Below are positions 7,373-15,737 of a stretch of 36,685 nucleotides of DNA, piece after piece; position 1 is the stretch's first letter; each line of letters begins with the position of its first letter. Made by a program: the position numbers and the translations under genes. The DNA comes from UBA1794 sp031552405 (GTDB lineage: Bacteria > Bacteroidota > Bacteroidia > Bacteroidales > Bacteroidaceae): positions 1 to 36,685 of the forward strand of contig JAVBMN010000032.1 of the NCBI GenBank assembly GCA_031552405.1, in the 5' to 3' direction. The notes beneath the pieces are model-generated. The model did no database searches. It was not told where the DNA came from and saw nothing but the letters and a program-made list of their open reading frames with translations.

Positions 7373-7384
7373 TCTACAGCAAAG

Positions 7385-8695
7385 TTACTCCTCCAGCCAG
7401 GTCTGTATCTGCCGGAGGATTTTATCTTTTAAGTCCTCGGGCATATTGCCGATCCGGGCCTTATGACTTCCACCGGGCTGAACATACACCTGCAGATTCT
7501 TCTTACCCTTGAAATATTCGGGGTCGGTAACACCGCTGGCCGTCCAAGGATCATACTCGCCATAAATGTAGATCATCCTGGGGTCATTTTTTAGCAGGTA
7601 TTGGTGTACTTTCTTGTAAAGCGCGTCATTGAAGGCGATGGAATCCAGCCCTTCGGGCAGCATGAGGCTACGAAGGTAGTCCTTGGAGCTTTTTATCGAA
7701 AGGTACTTCTTGAAAGGCTTTGTGTCATACCCGTAATAGCCCAACTCTCGCGCAGCCTGTACATCGAAAGCCAAGAACTGGCTTTGGTCTGAGAAATACG
7801 CAGGGTCACATGCCTCTATCAGGTGATCGAACAACACGCTGTCGCTGGCATTGGATGCCGGGATTTTCTCCATGGGAGTGCCCCACTGCCAGATAGAGAA
7901 TGGATATTCCAGCAGGCAGAAGTCGAAAAGATTCTCTACCGGTTGGCGGAAATGATACTTCTTCTCTTCGCAAAACTTTCGGAATGCAGGCATCAGGGCG
8001 CTCTTCCGCTTCCAGACAGCCAGTTGATACTCTCGTATCTTCTTCCGCTCCTCGGCAGTTCCGGCTTTGTCGATGAAGGGCTCGTGCCGACCATCTTCTA
8101 TGCCACGGTTCAGGGGGGCTACATACGGTACGGAGAAGTCTACATCATCCGGAAAATAAGTGCGGTAAAACATCGTAGTCTGTCCGCCTTTACTAACTCC
8201 GGACGTAGCCCACTTTCCCGGGTACAACGCACGGAAGAGGGTGTTCACCCGGTGCAAGTCGTATACGGAGTTTTCCACCGTCAGGAAGTCCCAGTTAAGG
8301 GGTTGGGGGATTGACTGCCCGAAATAACGGTGCTCTACCACGATAATGTTCATATTGAACAGCTTTGAAAGTTCCTCGCGGTAGTAAGCGTTGAGTGCAT
8401 AGTTGGCCCAATATCCTTCGGTGATAAATAGAGTAGGGCGGTCGAACCCCACGTGCATAAGGAAGATTCGTTGTGAGAAAGATCCTGCTTCGGGGTGCTT
8501 TTGGTCGAGGGGCTGCGTCACAAAGAAAGAGTATTTCTCCGCGAATTCGCCTTTGTCCAGGGCTGTTATCCGGCTCACTTGCGGTTGTTCCTTCAGGAAA
8601 TCGTACAGTACCGACAGGCTGTCTCCTGTGGCGAAGAGGAGTGCCGGAGCCAGAAGGAACAGGAGGAAAAAGAGTGAAAAACGTATTTGTTTCAT
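7385..8695 (-). CDS. Secreted S37-type serine peptidase (tripeptidyl aminopeptidase-like)
   Basis: A 436-residue exported protein with a clear signal peptide (positive MKQIR, hydrophobic core to about residue 22, cleavage near FATGD). The alpha/beta-hydrolase fold is shown by EGYWANY, VVEHRYFGQS (119-128) and nucleophile motif GVSKGG with Ser168. The other triad members are probably Asp382 in GEYDPW and His411 in PGGSHKARIG. These match peptidase family S37 (PS-10), close to S28, which removes tripeptides or prolyl peptides from N-termini. It is followed on its 3' side by array A. A DUF349 gene lies upstream but is separated from it by a terminator. Substrate unknown. Confidence 0.85.
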   Translation of the reverse strand: MKQIRFSLFFLLFLLAPALLFATGDSLSVLYDFLKEQPQVSRITALDKGEFAEKYSFFVTQPLDQKHPEAGSFSQRIFLMHVGFDRPTLFITEGYWANYALNAYYREELSKLFNMNIIVVEHRYFGQSIPQPLNWDFLTVENSVYDLHRVNTLFRALYPGKWATSGVSKGGQTTMFYRTYFPDDVDFSVPYVAPLNRGIEDGRHEPFIDKAGTAEERKKIREYQLAVWKRKSALMPAFRKFCEEKKYHFRQPVENLFDFCLLEYPFSIWQWGTPMEKIPASNASDSVLFDHLIEACDPAYFSDQSQFLAFDVQAARELGYYGYDTKPFKKYLSIKSSKDYLRSLMLPEGLDSIAFNDALYKKVHQYLLKNDPRMIYIYGEYDPWTASGVTDPEYFKGKKNLQVYVQPGGSHKARIGNMPEDLKDKILRQIQTWLEE

Positions 8696-8719
8696 GGTTA
8701 GGTAGTATGTATTTATAAT

Positions 8720-8750
8720 AAATAGAGACGCAAAAACTGCGTCTCTATTT
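8720..8750 (-). terminator. Hairpin terminator after the DUF349 gene
   Basis: A perfect 13-bp stem (AAATAGAGACGCA at 8720-8732 with TGCGTCTCTATTT at 8738-8750) and a 5-nt loop. Reading on the minus strand, the 3' arm ends in CTATTTATTATAA. It separates the DUF349 gene from the S37 peptidase gene, whose start is 24 bases further on. Confidence 0.75.
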
Positions 8751-8775
8751 GTTTTGTTTCTATGTTCCGGATCCT

Positions 8776-10725
8776 TTACGCTTGGCCTTCCTGTTGTTCG
8801 GCCTCGTCGAGTACCTTAATCTTTTGAATGATTAGCTCCAGATCGGCTTTTAACTTATCAACCTTGCGGTTTAACTCTGTAACCAAGCTGTTTCCTTTCT
8901 TAGAAGATGCAAAGAAACCAATGTTATTCTCATAAGTCTGGATGTCATTTTTCAGACTGTCATAGGTACGCATCAAATCTCGGCGTTCTCTGCCGAATTG
9001 CGATTCCTTGCTTCCGCCCTTTGGGCCTTGGCTGATTGCGTTACGGAAGTTAGACAATTTACGGTTTACCGCATTTACATGCAGACGGTCGAATTCCTTA
9101 TCCACAAGTTCGCGGAACTTCTTATAGATTTTATCTTTATCCCGGAAAGGAACGTGGCCAATTTCATTGTATTCCTTTACCAGTCCTTTGATACGGGTCA
9201 CGGCCTCTTCGCCTTCGATAGAGAGATCCAGATTCTGAAGACGTTCTATGACTTCTTTCTTTTTGCTCAGGTTCTCCATTTGCTCGTTGCGTTGCGAGGA
9301 GGTGGCTTTATTCTTCTGGTCGAAGAAGTAATCGCAAGCACCAATAAACTGTTTCCACAGGGCTTCAGAGTATTTCTTGGGCACTGTACCAATGGCTTTC
9401 CACTCTTTCTGCAGTTTGCTCATCTCTTCAGTGGTTTCTTTCCAGTCGGTGCTCTCTTTAAGTGCTTCAGCCTTTTCGCAAAGTGCTTTCTTCTTCTCCA
9501 GATTGTTGTTCATCTGGTCCTTTAGTACTTTAAAGAAATCACCTTTGCGGCGGAAGAAGTCATCGCATGCGGAACGGAAACGTTCAAAAATCTTCTGGTT
9601 CAGCTTCTGGGGAGCATAACCGATAGTCTTCCATTTAGCCTGGAGCGCAATGATCTCCTGGGTTTTGTTGTCCCATTCAGCAAAAGTCTTCAGTGTTTCG
9701 TATTCTATGGATTCTACAATCTCGCACACTACGGTTTTCTGGTCAAGGTTGTTCTGCTCTTCGGCCTTAATAGTCTCGAAATGTGCTTGGTGGCGACGGT
9801 TTATCTCAGTGGAGGCCGTTTTAAAGCGTGTCCACAGGTCCTCGCGGAGATCTTTTGCTACGGGCCCGGTATCGCGATATTGCTGATGAAGTTTCTGGAG
9901 TTGGTGAAATGCGGAAATAACGTCTTCTTCTGTGGTAAGCTTCTCAGCTGTAGTGCAGAGGTTGGTCTTTATCTCCAGATTTTTCTTGAAGTCGTATTCG
10001 CGGAACTCATTGTTTATTTTAATAAGGTCATAGAACAGCTCCACATAGTGCTGATAGCTTTTCCATATTTCGTTAACCTTAGCTTGCGGTACGAGTCGGA
10101 TCTCGTTCCATTCCTGCTGAAGCTTTTTGAAGTCGTTATAGGCTTTATTTACGTCTTCACTGGACTCTACCATTGTTTTGATCTTTTCAATGATAGTCAG
10201 CTTTTTCTGCAGGTTATCTTCTTTTTGTTTCTCCAGTTCTTGTATCTGGACGTATTTTCTCTCTTTTATGGCTGAGAAGATGGCTTTGAAATCCGCTTCT
10301 TCAGAAGAGGGCTGATAGGTGTATACAGCCTCTTCGCCATTCTTTTCAATAAATTCCTTTCGGGCGCTTTCCTGTTCGGCCTTGAGTAGCTTGTAGAAAA
10401 CCTGCTTTAGCTGGTCCAGCTCTTGCTTTTCGGCATTTTCCGGATCTTTGTTCAATTCCCGTAGGCGCTCCATAATATCTTCTTTGGTGTTCCATTGAGA
10501 GAGGGAGGGCGCATTTTCAGCTTGTTCAGGTTCGGCAGACTCGTTGGAAGAGGGCTCGGATGCGGGTATTTCATCGTTTGCAGTAGCGATAACAGGCTGT
10601 TCTGTTTCTTCTTCTGCGATAACCGGTTCAGATGTGGTGGAAGGTTCTGTGATGACAGATTCTTCGGATACATTTTGCACCTTTTTCTCTTCTGTTCCTT
10701 CGATAGGGGAGTTTTCTACGCTCAT
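8776..10725 (-). CDS. DUF349-repeat coiled-coil protein
   Basis: A 649-residue, highly charged cytoplasmic protein. An acidic, Pro/Ser/Thr-rich disordered N-terminus (about 1-75) is followed by five tandem DUF349 repeats of about 75-80 residues (about 163-238, 243-318, 323-398, 405-478, 485-553). Each repeat carries a W-K-x-I-G-x-x-P or similar turn followed by W/F-x-x-F and an aromatic pair (for example WKAIGTVPKKYSEALWKQF). The end (about 575-645) is predicted coiled coil. No catalytic motif is visible. DUF349 proteins are widespread in Bacteroidota and Actinobacteria; their function is not established. A TAnnTTTG promoter element lies 52 bases upstream. Confidence 0.88.
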   Translation of the reverse strand: MSVENSPIEGTEEKKVQNVSEESVITEPSTTSEPVIAEEETEQPVIATANDEIPASEPSSNESAEPEQAENAPSLSQWNTKEDIMERLRELNKDPENAEKQELDQLKQVFYKLLKAEQESARKEFIEKNGEEAVYTYQPSSEEADFKAIFSAIKERKYVQIQELEKQKEDNLQKKLTIIEKIKTMVESSEDVNKAYNDFKKLQQEWNEIRLVPQAKVNEIWKSYQHYVELFYDLIKINNEFREYDFKKNLEIKTNLCTTAEKLTTEEDVISAFHQLQKLHQQYRDTGPVAKDLREDLWTRFKTASTEINRRHQAHFETIKAEEQNNLDQKTVVCEIVESIEYETLKTFAEWDNKTQEIIALQAKWKTIGYAPQKLNQKIFERFRSACDDFFRRKGDFFKVLKDQMNNNLEKKKALCEKAEALKESTDWKETTEEMSKLQKEWKAIGTVPKKYSEALWKQFIGACDYFFDQKNKATSSQRNEQMENLSKKKEVIERLQNLDLSIEGEEAVTRIKGLVKEYNEIGHVPFRDKDKIYKKFRELVDKEFDRLHVNAVNRKLSNFRNAISQGPKGGSKESQFGRERRDLMRTYDSLKNDIQTYENNIGFFASSKKGNSLVTELNRKVDKLKADLELIIQKIKVLDEAEQQEGQA

Positions 10726-10776
10726 TGCGATCAGTATTTATACATTATTGACTTTTGCTACTTGTTAGTAGCTGTG

Positions 10777-10784
10777 CAAATCTA
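10777..10784 (-). promoter_or_regulatory. TAGATTTG -7 element for the DUF349 gene
   Basis: On the minus strand this reads TAGATTTG, matching TAnnTTTG, in the 98-base gap between mgtE and the DUF349 gene. The -33 box is not clear. Confidence 0.45.
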
Positions 10785-10823
10785 TGCTTTTCTATTGAAA
10801 GGGGAAATGGATGTTAACAATCT

Positions 10824-12170
10824 TTATGACAAAAGGAAAGTGATGGTCATATAAATCATCATACCTATCAAGTCATTTGTGATAGAAATAAACGGCCCTG
10901 TAGCAATGGCGGGGTCAATTTTCATCTTTTCCAGAGTCATGGGTACCAATGTGCCGAAGATGGAGGCAAACATTACTACGCAGAACAAACTGATGGAAAC
11001 AGAGTACGATACAGTAGCGGTGGCTCCATAGCGCAGGAAGTTATAGATGTATACCAGCAATGAAATGATAGTGGCATTAATGAGTGCTACAGTGGATTCT
11101 TTGAGTACCTGTTTAAATGTTTCATCTTCATTTAGGGAACTGTTGGCGAGGCCTTGTACTACAATTGCAGAGGATTGTGTACCTACATTTCCTCCTGTAC
11201 CACCGATGAGGGGGATGTAGAGAGCGGTTTCCGGATATCGCAGGAAGATGGATTCATAGTTCCCCAGCAGCATGGAGTTGGCAATACCTCCGATCATACC
11301 GAAGAGAAGCCAGGGCAGTCGGGCGGATGTCTGACGAAGGATGTTGTCATCTGTATCCACGTCTTTGGAAAGACCGGATGCCAGCTGGTAATCGCGTTCG
11401 CTCTGTTCACGTACTTCGTCCATCACGTCGTCAAAGGTGATCTGGCCTACCAGTCGCCCGATACTGTCAATTACGGGCAATGCCACCAAGTCGTATTTTT
11501 CAATGATCTGTGCCACTTCCTCGATGGGGGTGTCTACCTTTACCGAGATCGGGTCACGTTTCATCACGTGCTTAATCTTGGACACGTTGGGGGTGGTAAT
11601 CATCTTCTTTAGCTGGAATACTCCCAGCAGGCGCTCGTCGTCGTCAATTACGTACACATAGTGTATTTCGTCCATGTCTTCGGCCTGTTGACGCATTTCC
11701 TTCAGGCTTTCCGGCATACTCCAGTTTTGGTTTACGGTCACCATTTCCGTACGCATCAATGAACCGGCAGTGCCTTCTTCGTATTTGAGCAGGTCTACGA
11801 TGTCGCCGGCTTGTTCGATATCCTCAATGTGCTGAAGTACTTCTTCCTGTTTCTCCTCGCCCAGTTCGCGCATCAGGTCTACGGCATCGTCCGTTTCCAT
11901 GTGGTCCACGAAACGGCGGGCAATGATTTCGGAGGGGATGAGTTCCAGGTATTCCTTACGGGCGTCTTCGTCCATTTCCACCAGTACATCGGCGGCGGTT
12001 TCATTGTCGAGCTGGCGATAGATGAAGCGTGCCTCTTCTGCTTCCAGTTCGTTGCAGAGTTCAGCAATATCGGCAGGGTGCAATCCGTGGAGCATTTCTT
12101 TTATCTGCTCTGCGTTTTGCTCCTTTACAAGTCTTTGTAGGAGGTTGATGTCTTTTTCAGTGATTTCCAT
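10824..12170 (-). CDS. mgtE: Magnesium transporter MgtE
   Basis: MgtE is a homodimeric Mg2+ channel of the inner membrane gated by cytosolic Mg2+. The 448-residue protein shows the three family parts. These are an acidic helical N domain (about 1-130, with LHPADIAEL and E-rich repeats), a pair of CBS domains (about 135-255, LMRTEMVTV and MKRDPISVKVDTPIEEVA), and a five-helix membrane domain (about 285-448). The pore signatures GGTGGNVGTQSSA and IDPAIATGPFISITND are present, with the selectivity-filter Asp in the latter. It overlaps rsmA by 14 bases, so the two are translated from one transcript. No Mg riboswitch is possible at its own start because that lies inside rsmA. Confidence 0.95.
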   Translation of the reverse strand: MEITEKDINLLQRLVKEQNAEQIKEMLHGLHPADIAELCNELEAEEARFIYRQLDNETAADVLVEMDEDARKEYLELIPSEIIARRFVDHMETDDAVDLMRELGEEKQEEVLQHIEDIEQAGDIVDLLKYEEGTAGSLMRTEMVTVNQNWSMPESLKEMRQQAEDMDEIHYVYVIDDDERLLGVFQLKKMITTPNVSKIKHVMKRDPISVKVDTPIEEVAQIIEKYDLVALPVIDSIGRLVGQITFDDVMDEVREQSERDYQLASGLSKDVDTDDNILRQTSARLPWLLFGMIGGIANSMLLGNYESIFLRYPETALYIPLIGGTGGNVGTQSSAIVVQGLANSSLNEDETFKQVLKESTVALINATIISLLVYIYNFLRYGATATVSYSVSISLFCVVMFASIFGTLVPMTLEKMKIDPAIATGPFISITNDLIGMMIYMTITFLLS

Positions 12171-12951
12171 GTAGCTCTTTTTCTACTCGGTTGGTCAATT
12201 CGATGAATTCATTCACGGACAACTGTTCAGGGCGCTTGTCGAAAAGCTTATCTTGCAGCAAGGGTGATTCCTTACCCAGAATCGGCTTAATCGAGTTGCG
12301 CAATTGCTTTCGTCGCTGGTTGAAGGTGGTTTTCACCACCTGTTTAAACAATTGCTCGTTACAGCCCAACTCAGTAGTGGTGTTCCGTGTCATCCGTATG
12401 ACTGCGCTTTTTACCTTAGGCGGAGGGTTGAAAACCGTTTCGTCTACGGTAAAGAGATACTCCACGTGGTACCAGGCCTGCATCAGCACACTCAGGATGC
12501 CATAGGTCTTCGAACCTGGTCCGGCAGCCATTCGCTGGGCTACCTCGCGTTGTATCATGCCTGTGCAACAAGGGATGTATTCCTTGTAGTCAAGCATCCG
12601 GAAAAAGATTTGACTGGAAATGTTATAAGGATAGTTTCCCGTCAGAAGGAAGGGCTTTCTCTCAAACAACCTGTCAAGGTGCATTTTGAGGAAGTCGTCT
12701 TCGATTATATGGTCTTCTAATTGGGGAAAATGAATGCGAAGATAGTCTACAGATTCAAAGTCCAGTTCCACCACCTTCAGCGGACGTTGCTTCTCCAGCA
12801 GGAACTGGGTGAGCACTCCCGTTCCGGGGCCTACCTCGAGGATGGGTAGATTCGGGCAGGCATCTACCGTGTCGGCAATGCGCCGGGCTACTTGCAGATC
12901 TTTCAGGAAATGCTGGCCCAGGAACTTTTTGGGTTTTACGGTCTTCGTCAT
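12157..12951 (-). CDS. rsmA: 16S rRNA (adenine1518-N6/adenine1519-N6)-dimethyltransferase
   Basis: RsmA (KsgA) dimethylates two adjacent adenines in helix 45 of 16S rRNA with S-adenosylmethionine during 30S assembly. The 264-residue protein has FLGQHFLKD (10-18) at the RNA/SAM entrance, SAM-binding motif I EVGPGTG (39-45), acidic VVELD (60-64), and catalytic motif IV GNYPYN (105-110), where many bacteria have NLPYN. The C-terminus QRRKQLRNSIKP is typical of the family. The ATG at 12951 gives the usual N-terminus. It leads the rsmA-mgtE unit and is driven by the minus-strand element at 13007-13014. Confidence 0.96.
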   Translation of the reverse strand: MTKTVKPKKFLGQHFLKDLQVARRIADTVDACPNLPILEVGPGTGVLTQFLLEKQRPLKVVELDFESVDYLRIHFPQLEDHIIEDDFLKMHLDRLFERKPFLLTGNYPYNISSQIFFRMLDYKEYIPCCTGMIQREVAQRMAAGPGSKTYGILSVLMQAWYHVEYLFTVDETVFNPPPKVKSAVIRMTRNTTTELGCNEQLFKQVVKTTFNQRRKQLRNSIKPILGKESPLLQDKLFDKRPEQLSVNEFIELTNRVEKELHGNH

Positions 12952-12991
12952 CTTTTTGCTTTATCCTTGGCGGATGTTTGCAGAGAACTTG

Positions 12992-12999
12992 TATCTTTG
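12992..12999 (+). promoter_or_regulatory. TATCTTTG -7 element for the UPF0104 gene
   Basis: Exact TAnnTTTG match 25 bases before the ATG at 13025. A CTTGG at 12966-12970 is placed about 21 bases upstream and may be the -33 box. Confidence 0.55.
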
Positions 13000-13006
13000 C
13001 GGGCTG

Positions 13007-13014
13007 CAAAGGTA
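13007..13014 (-). promoter_or_regulatory. TACCTTTG -7 element for rsmA
   Basis: On the minus strand this reads TACCTTTG, matching TAnnTTTG, 55 bases upstream of the rsmA ATG. It is only 7 bases from the plus-strand element at 12992-12999 and faces it, so the predicted start sites lie within about 6 bases of each other. Confidence 0.45.
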
Positions 13015-13024
13015 AGGAAATAGA

Positions 13025-14008
13025 ATGAAAAAGATACTAAAAAAGGTTCTGAAAGTACTTCTTCCCCTCATTTTGGGAGGTGCTATTATGGTTTGGGTAT
13101 ATAAGGACTTTGACTTCTCAAGGCTTGGTGCGGCATTGGGACGCATGAATTGGTTCTGGCTTTTTGCTTCGTTTATTTTTGAGATTTTAAGTCATGTGTT
13201 TCGTGGGCTGCGTTGGAAACAGACGCTCGAACCGCTTGGGGCACATCCTAAAACGGGCAACTGTGTCAACTCTATATTCTTGTCGTATGCCTCTAATTTG
13301 GTGATTCCCCGTGTAGGGGAGGTGTCCCGTTGCGGTGTATTGTCTAAGTATGATGGAATTCCTTTTATGAAGTCGCTGGGCACAGTAGTTACAGAACGTT
13401 TGGTTGACACTTTGGTCGTGGGGCTGATGGTGGGTAGTACGTTATTGTTGCAGGTAAATATATTCCGTAGCTTCTTTACTAAGACTGGAACAAACCTGGA
13501 TGCGGTGGGCAACTTCTTCCTTTCTCCTGATTTTTTTATTCTTATAGCTTGCACAATAGGAGTAGGGGTGTTGCTGTATTACCTTCTTCGTGCACTCTCC
13601 TTCTTTGAAAAGGTAAAGGGAATTGTGCTGAATGTATGGGAAGGCATCCTGACTTTACGGAAGGTGAAAAACCTGCCCTTGTTTATCTTTTGGACCCTTT
13701 CCATCTGGGGATGTTACTTCCTGCAGTTTTATCTGACCTTCTTTTGTTTTGACTTTTCTGCGGGACTGAGCCTAATGGCTGCATTGGTTCTTTTTGCAGC
13801 CGGTAGCGTGGCAGTGGTGGTTCCTACCCCGAATGGGGCCGGGTCCTGGCACTTTGCCATTATCTCAATGATGGTGCTCTATGGGGTGAATGAAGCCGAT
13901 GCCGGGCTCTTTGCTTTAATAGTGCATGGCTCTCAGACCTTTTTATTGATTTTGTTGGGCGTGTGGTCTATGATTGCATTGCCCATGACTAATAAAAGTA
14001 TGAAATAG
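13025..14008 (+). CDS. UPF0104/lysylphosphatidylglycerol synthase-type membrane protein
   Basis: A 327-residue integral membrane protein with about 7-8 hydrophobic segments. It matches the UPF0104 family (LPG_synthase_TM, AglD2-like), related to the membrane half of MprF. Conserved features are HVFRGLRWKQTLEPLG (57-72), the loop SNLVIPRVGEVSRCGVLSKYDG with invariant PRxGE, and VTERLVDTLVVG. The MprF catalytic soluble domain is absent. Family members are thought to move or flip lipids or polyisoprenoid carriers, but the substrate here is unknown. Alternative ATGs exist downstream, but the strong Lys-rich MKKILKKVLK start fits a membrane protein. pepD follows after 35 bases. Confidence 0.82.
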   Translation: MKKILKKVLKVLLPLILGGAIMVWVYKDFDFSRLGAALGRMNWFWLFASFIFEILSHVFRGLRWKQTLEPLGAHPKTGNCVNSIFLSYASNLVIPRVGEVSRCGVLSKYDGIPFMKSLGTVVTERLVDTLVVGLMVGSTLLLQVNIFRSFFTKTGTNLDAVGNFFLSPDFFILIACTIGVGVLLYYLLRALSFFEKVKGIVLNVWEGILTLRKVKNLPLFIFWTLSIWGCYFLQFYLTFFCFDFSAGLSLMAALVLFAAGSVAVVVPTPNGAGSWHFAIISMMVLYGVNEADAGLFALIVHGSQTFLLILLGVWSMIALPMTNKSMK

Positions 14009-14043
14009 TAATCTTCACTTAAACTATAATACGTAAACAGATA

Positions 14044-15504
14044 ATGCCTATGAATGAAATGCATTTGCATCCGGTGATGCACTACTTTATGCAGTTGACG
14101 GAGATTCCCCGTCCTTCCGGATATATGGATAAAATACGCGGTTTCTTGCTTGATTTTGCCGCAAGTAATGGTATCGAAGCTTTTGCGGATGAAGCGGGAA
14201 ATCTGATTCTGCGTAAACCGGCCACGCCCGGCTATGAAAACCGTAAGGGGGTAATACTCCAGGCACACATGGATATGGTTCCTCAGAAGCAGGATGGTGT
14301 AGCGCATGATTTCCTGTCTGATCCTATCCAGACTTATGTGGATGGCGATTGGCTCAAAGCCCGTGGTACTACGCTGGGTGCAGATAATGGAGTGGGGATA
14401 GCTGCCATCATGGCTATTTTGGCGGATGGTACGCTGAAGCACGGACCACTTGAGGCTCTGATTACCCGTGACGAGGAAAACGGCATGCACGGTGCTTTTG
14501 GTTTGAAGGCAGGTTTGTTGAAGGGGGATATCCTTTTGAATCTGGATTCGGAAGAAGAGGGCGAACTGTTCATCGGGTGCGCCGGGGGTATTAACATAGA
14601 CGGCTCCTTAATATACAAAGAGGCAGAGGTGGATGCGGAAGATGTAAGTCTTTGTGTGCGCCTCAGAGGCTTGCACGGCGGACATAGCGGCATGGAGATA
14701 GGCTGCGGGTATGCCAATGCCAATAAGCTGATGGCCCGTTTCCTGCGCGATGCAGCTACAATATATGAAGTATGTCTGGTGAGCTGGGAAGGTGGAAACC
14801 TTCACAATGCCATTCCTCGTGAAGCTACCGCCGTAATATCCGTAATGCCGGAGATGAAAGAAGAGATACTGACGCTCGTAAAGGAGTACGAAGAATTGTT
14901 CACAGCCGAGTATGAAGGCATAGAGAAGGGTCTCACCTTCAGTTGCACGGAAACGGATCATGCCTCCATGCAGATGCCGGATGAGATACGTGATAACCTG
15001 ATTGATGCCATTCTAGCCTGCCAGAATGGAGTAATGCGTCAGATACCCTCTATGCCCGAGGTGGTAGAAACCTCAAGCAACCTGTCTATCGTAAATGCCC
15101 GCGATGGAAAGTACATGATACAGTGCTTTGCCCGTAGCGCCCGCGATAGCATGCAGGAGTACATTGCAACCAGTATCGAGAGTTGCTTCCTGATGGCAGG
15201 CATGCGTGTAGAGTTCTCCGGGGTCTATTCCGGATGGACACCCAATATGGAATCCCCCATCTTGCATGAGATGCAGGAAGTGTACACCCGCCGTGAAGGT
15301 CGCGCTCCTGAGGTGAAAGTAATCCACGCCGGACTGGAATGTGGCATCTTTGCCCCGCAATATCCGCACTGGGATATGATCAGCTTTGGTCCTACGCTCT
15401 GCTCGCCCCATTCTCCGGATGAACGTTTGTTCCTTCCTTCCGTACCAAGGTTCTATGCATATCTTCTTGAAGTGCTGGAAAATATTCCGCTGAAAGAATC
15501 CTGA
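14044..15504 (+). CDS. pepD: Aminoacyl-histidine dipeptidase (M20 family)
   Basis: PepD (carnosinase-like, M20C) is a cytosolic dinuclear zinc peptidase that hydrolyses Xaa-His and other dipeptides. The 486-residue length fits. Metal ligands are visible in QAHMDMVP (His75), TLGADNGVGIA (Asp114) and TRDEENGMHGAFG (Glu144/Glu145), with HGGHSGMEI in the dimerisation/lid domain, HAGLECGIF, and SFGPTLCSPHSPDE near the C-terminus providing the last His. The start at 14044 has a second Met two codons later. It probably shares the transcript of the UPF0104 gene and is closed by the terminator at 15530-15595. Confidence 0.94.
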   Translation: MPMNEMHLHPVMHYFMQLTEIPRPSGYMDKIRGFLLDFAASNGIEAFADEAGNLILRKPATPGYENRKGVILQAHMDMVPQKQDGVAHDFLSDPIQTYVDGDWLKARGTTLGADNGVGIAAIMAILADGTLKHGPLEALITRDEENGMHGAFGLKAGLLKGDILLNLDSEEEGELFIGCAGGINIDGSLIYKEAEVDAEDVSLCVRLRGLHGGHSGMEIGCGYANANKLMARFLRDAATIYEVCLVSWEGGNLHNAIPREATAVISVMPEMKEEILTLVKEYEELFTAEYEGIEKGLTFSCTETDHASMQMPDEIRDNLIDAILACQNGVMRQIPSMPEVVETSSNLSIVNARDGKYMIQCFARSARDSMQEYIATSIESCFLMAGMRVEFSGVYSGWTPNMESPILHEMQEVYTRREGRAPEVKVIHAGLECGIFAPQYPHWDMISFGPTLCSPHSPDERLFLPSVPRFYAYLLEVLENIPLKES

Positions 15505-15529
15505 GTCTTTGTGTAGGATCCTATAATAT

Positions 15530-15595
15530 CCTTCCATGCGACGCTCCTTTTATCTGCTTCTTTGTAGGAAAGGTTCTGGCATGGAAGGTTTTTTT
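15530..15595 (+). terminator. Rho-independent terminator after pepD
   Basis: A perfect 10-bp stem, CCTTCCATGC (15530-15539) with GCATGGAAGG (15579-15588), followed by seven T. The 39-base loop is long. Confidence 0.7.
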
Positions 15596-15700
15596 GTGCT
15601 TTCACGCAAGTTTATCCACCGGGAAAATCCGCTGTCACCTTTCTAACGCTAAAATATCTAAAAAAGCCAACCCGTGGGCGGTAACGGTAAGGGAAATATA

Positions 15701-15708
15701 TATCTTTG
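15701..15708 (+). promoter_or_regulatory. TATCTTTG -7 element for the glucuronate operon
   Basis: Exact TAnnTTTG match 29 bases before uxaC. The sequence upstream (15655-15700) is A-rich with no obvious operator. Confidence 0.55.
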
Positions 15709-15737
15709 TGCGAAATATGCCAAAATAGTATAATACC

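Larger units (their letters stand above)
6740..7384. other. 645-base gene-free block between convergent genes, rich in palindromes and short repeats
   Basis: No credible reading frame is present. From left to right it holds a 14-bp inverted repeat (6820-6892), three in-phase TTCACCC decamers (6914-6940), two copies of the hairpin GGGATGTnnnGCATCCC (6968-7015), a GTGAAGGG/CCCTTCAC hairpin (7047-7077), and an array of 21-22-bp units (about 7199-7372). The SIMPL gene enters from the left and the S37 peptidase gene from the right, so some hairpins may serve as terminators. The density is far more than termination needs. A second block of similar design lies at 20627-20981. Confidence 0.75.

Noticed and set aside
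8998..10275. Plus-strand frames opposite the DUF349 gene
   Set aside because: They are antisense shadows of a long, clearly coding minus-strand gene with five repeats.
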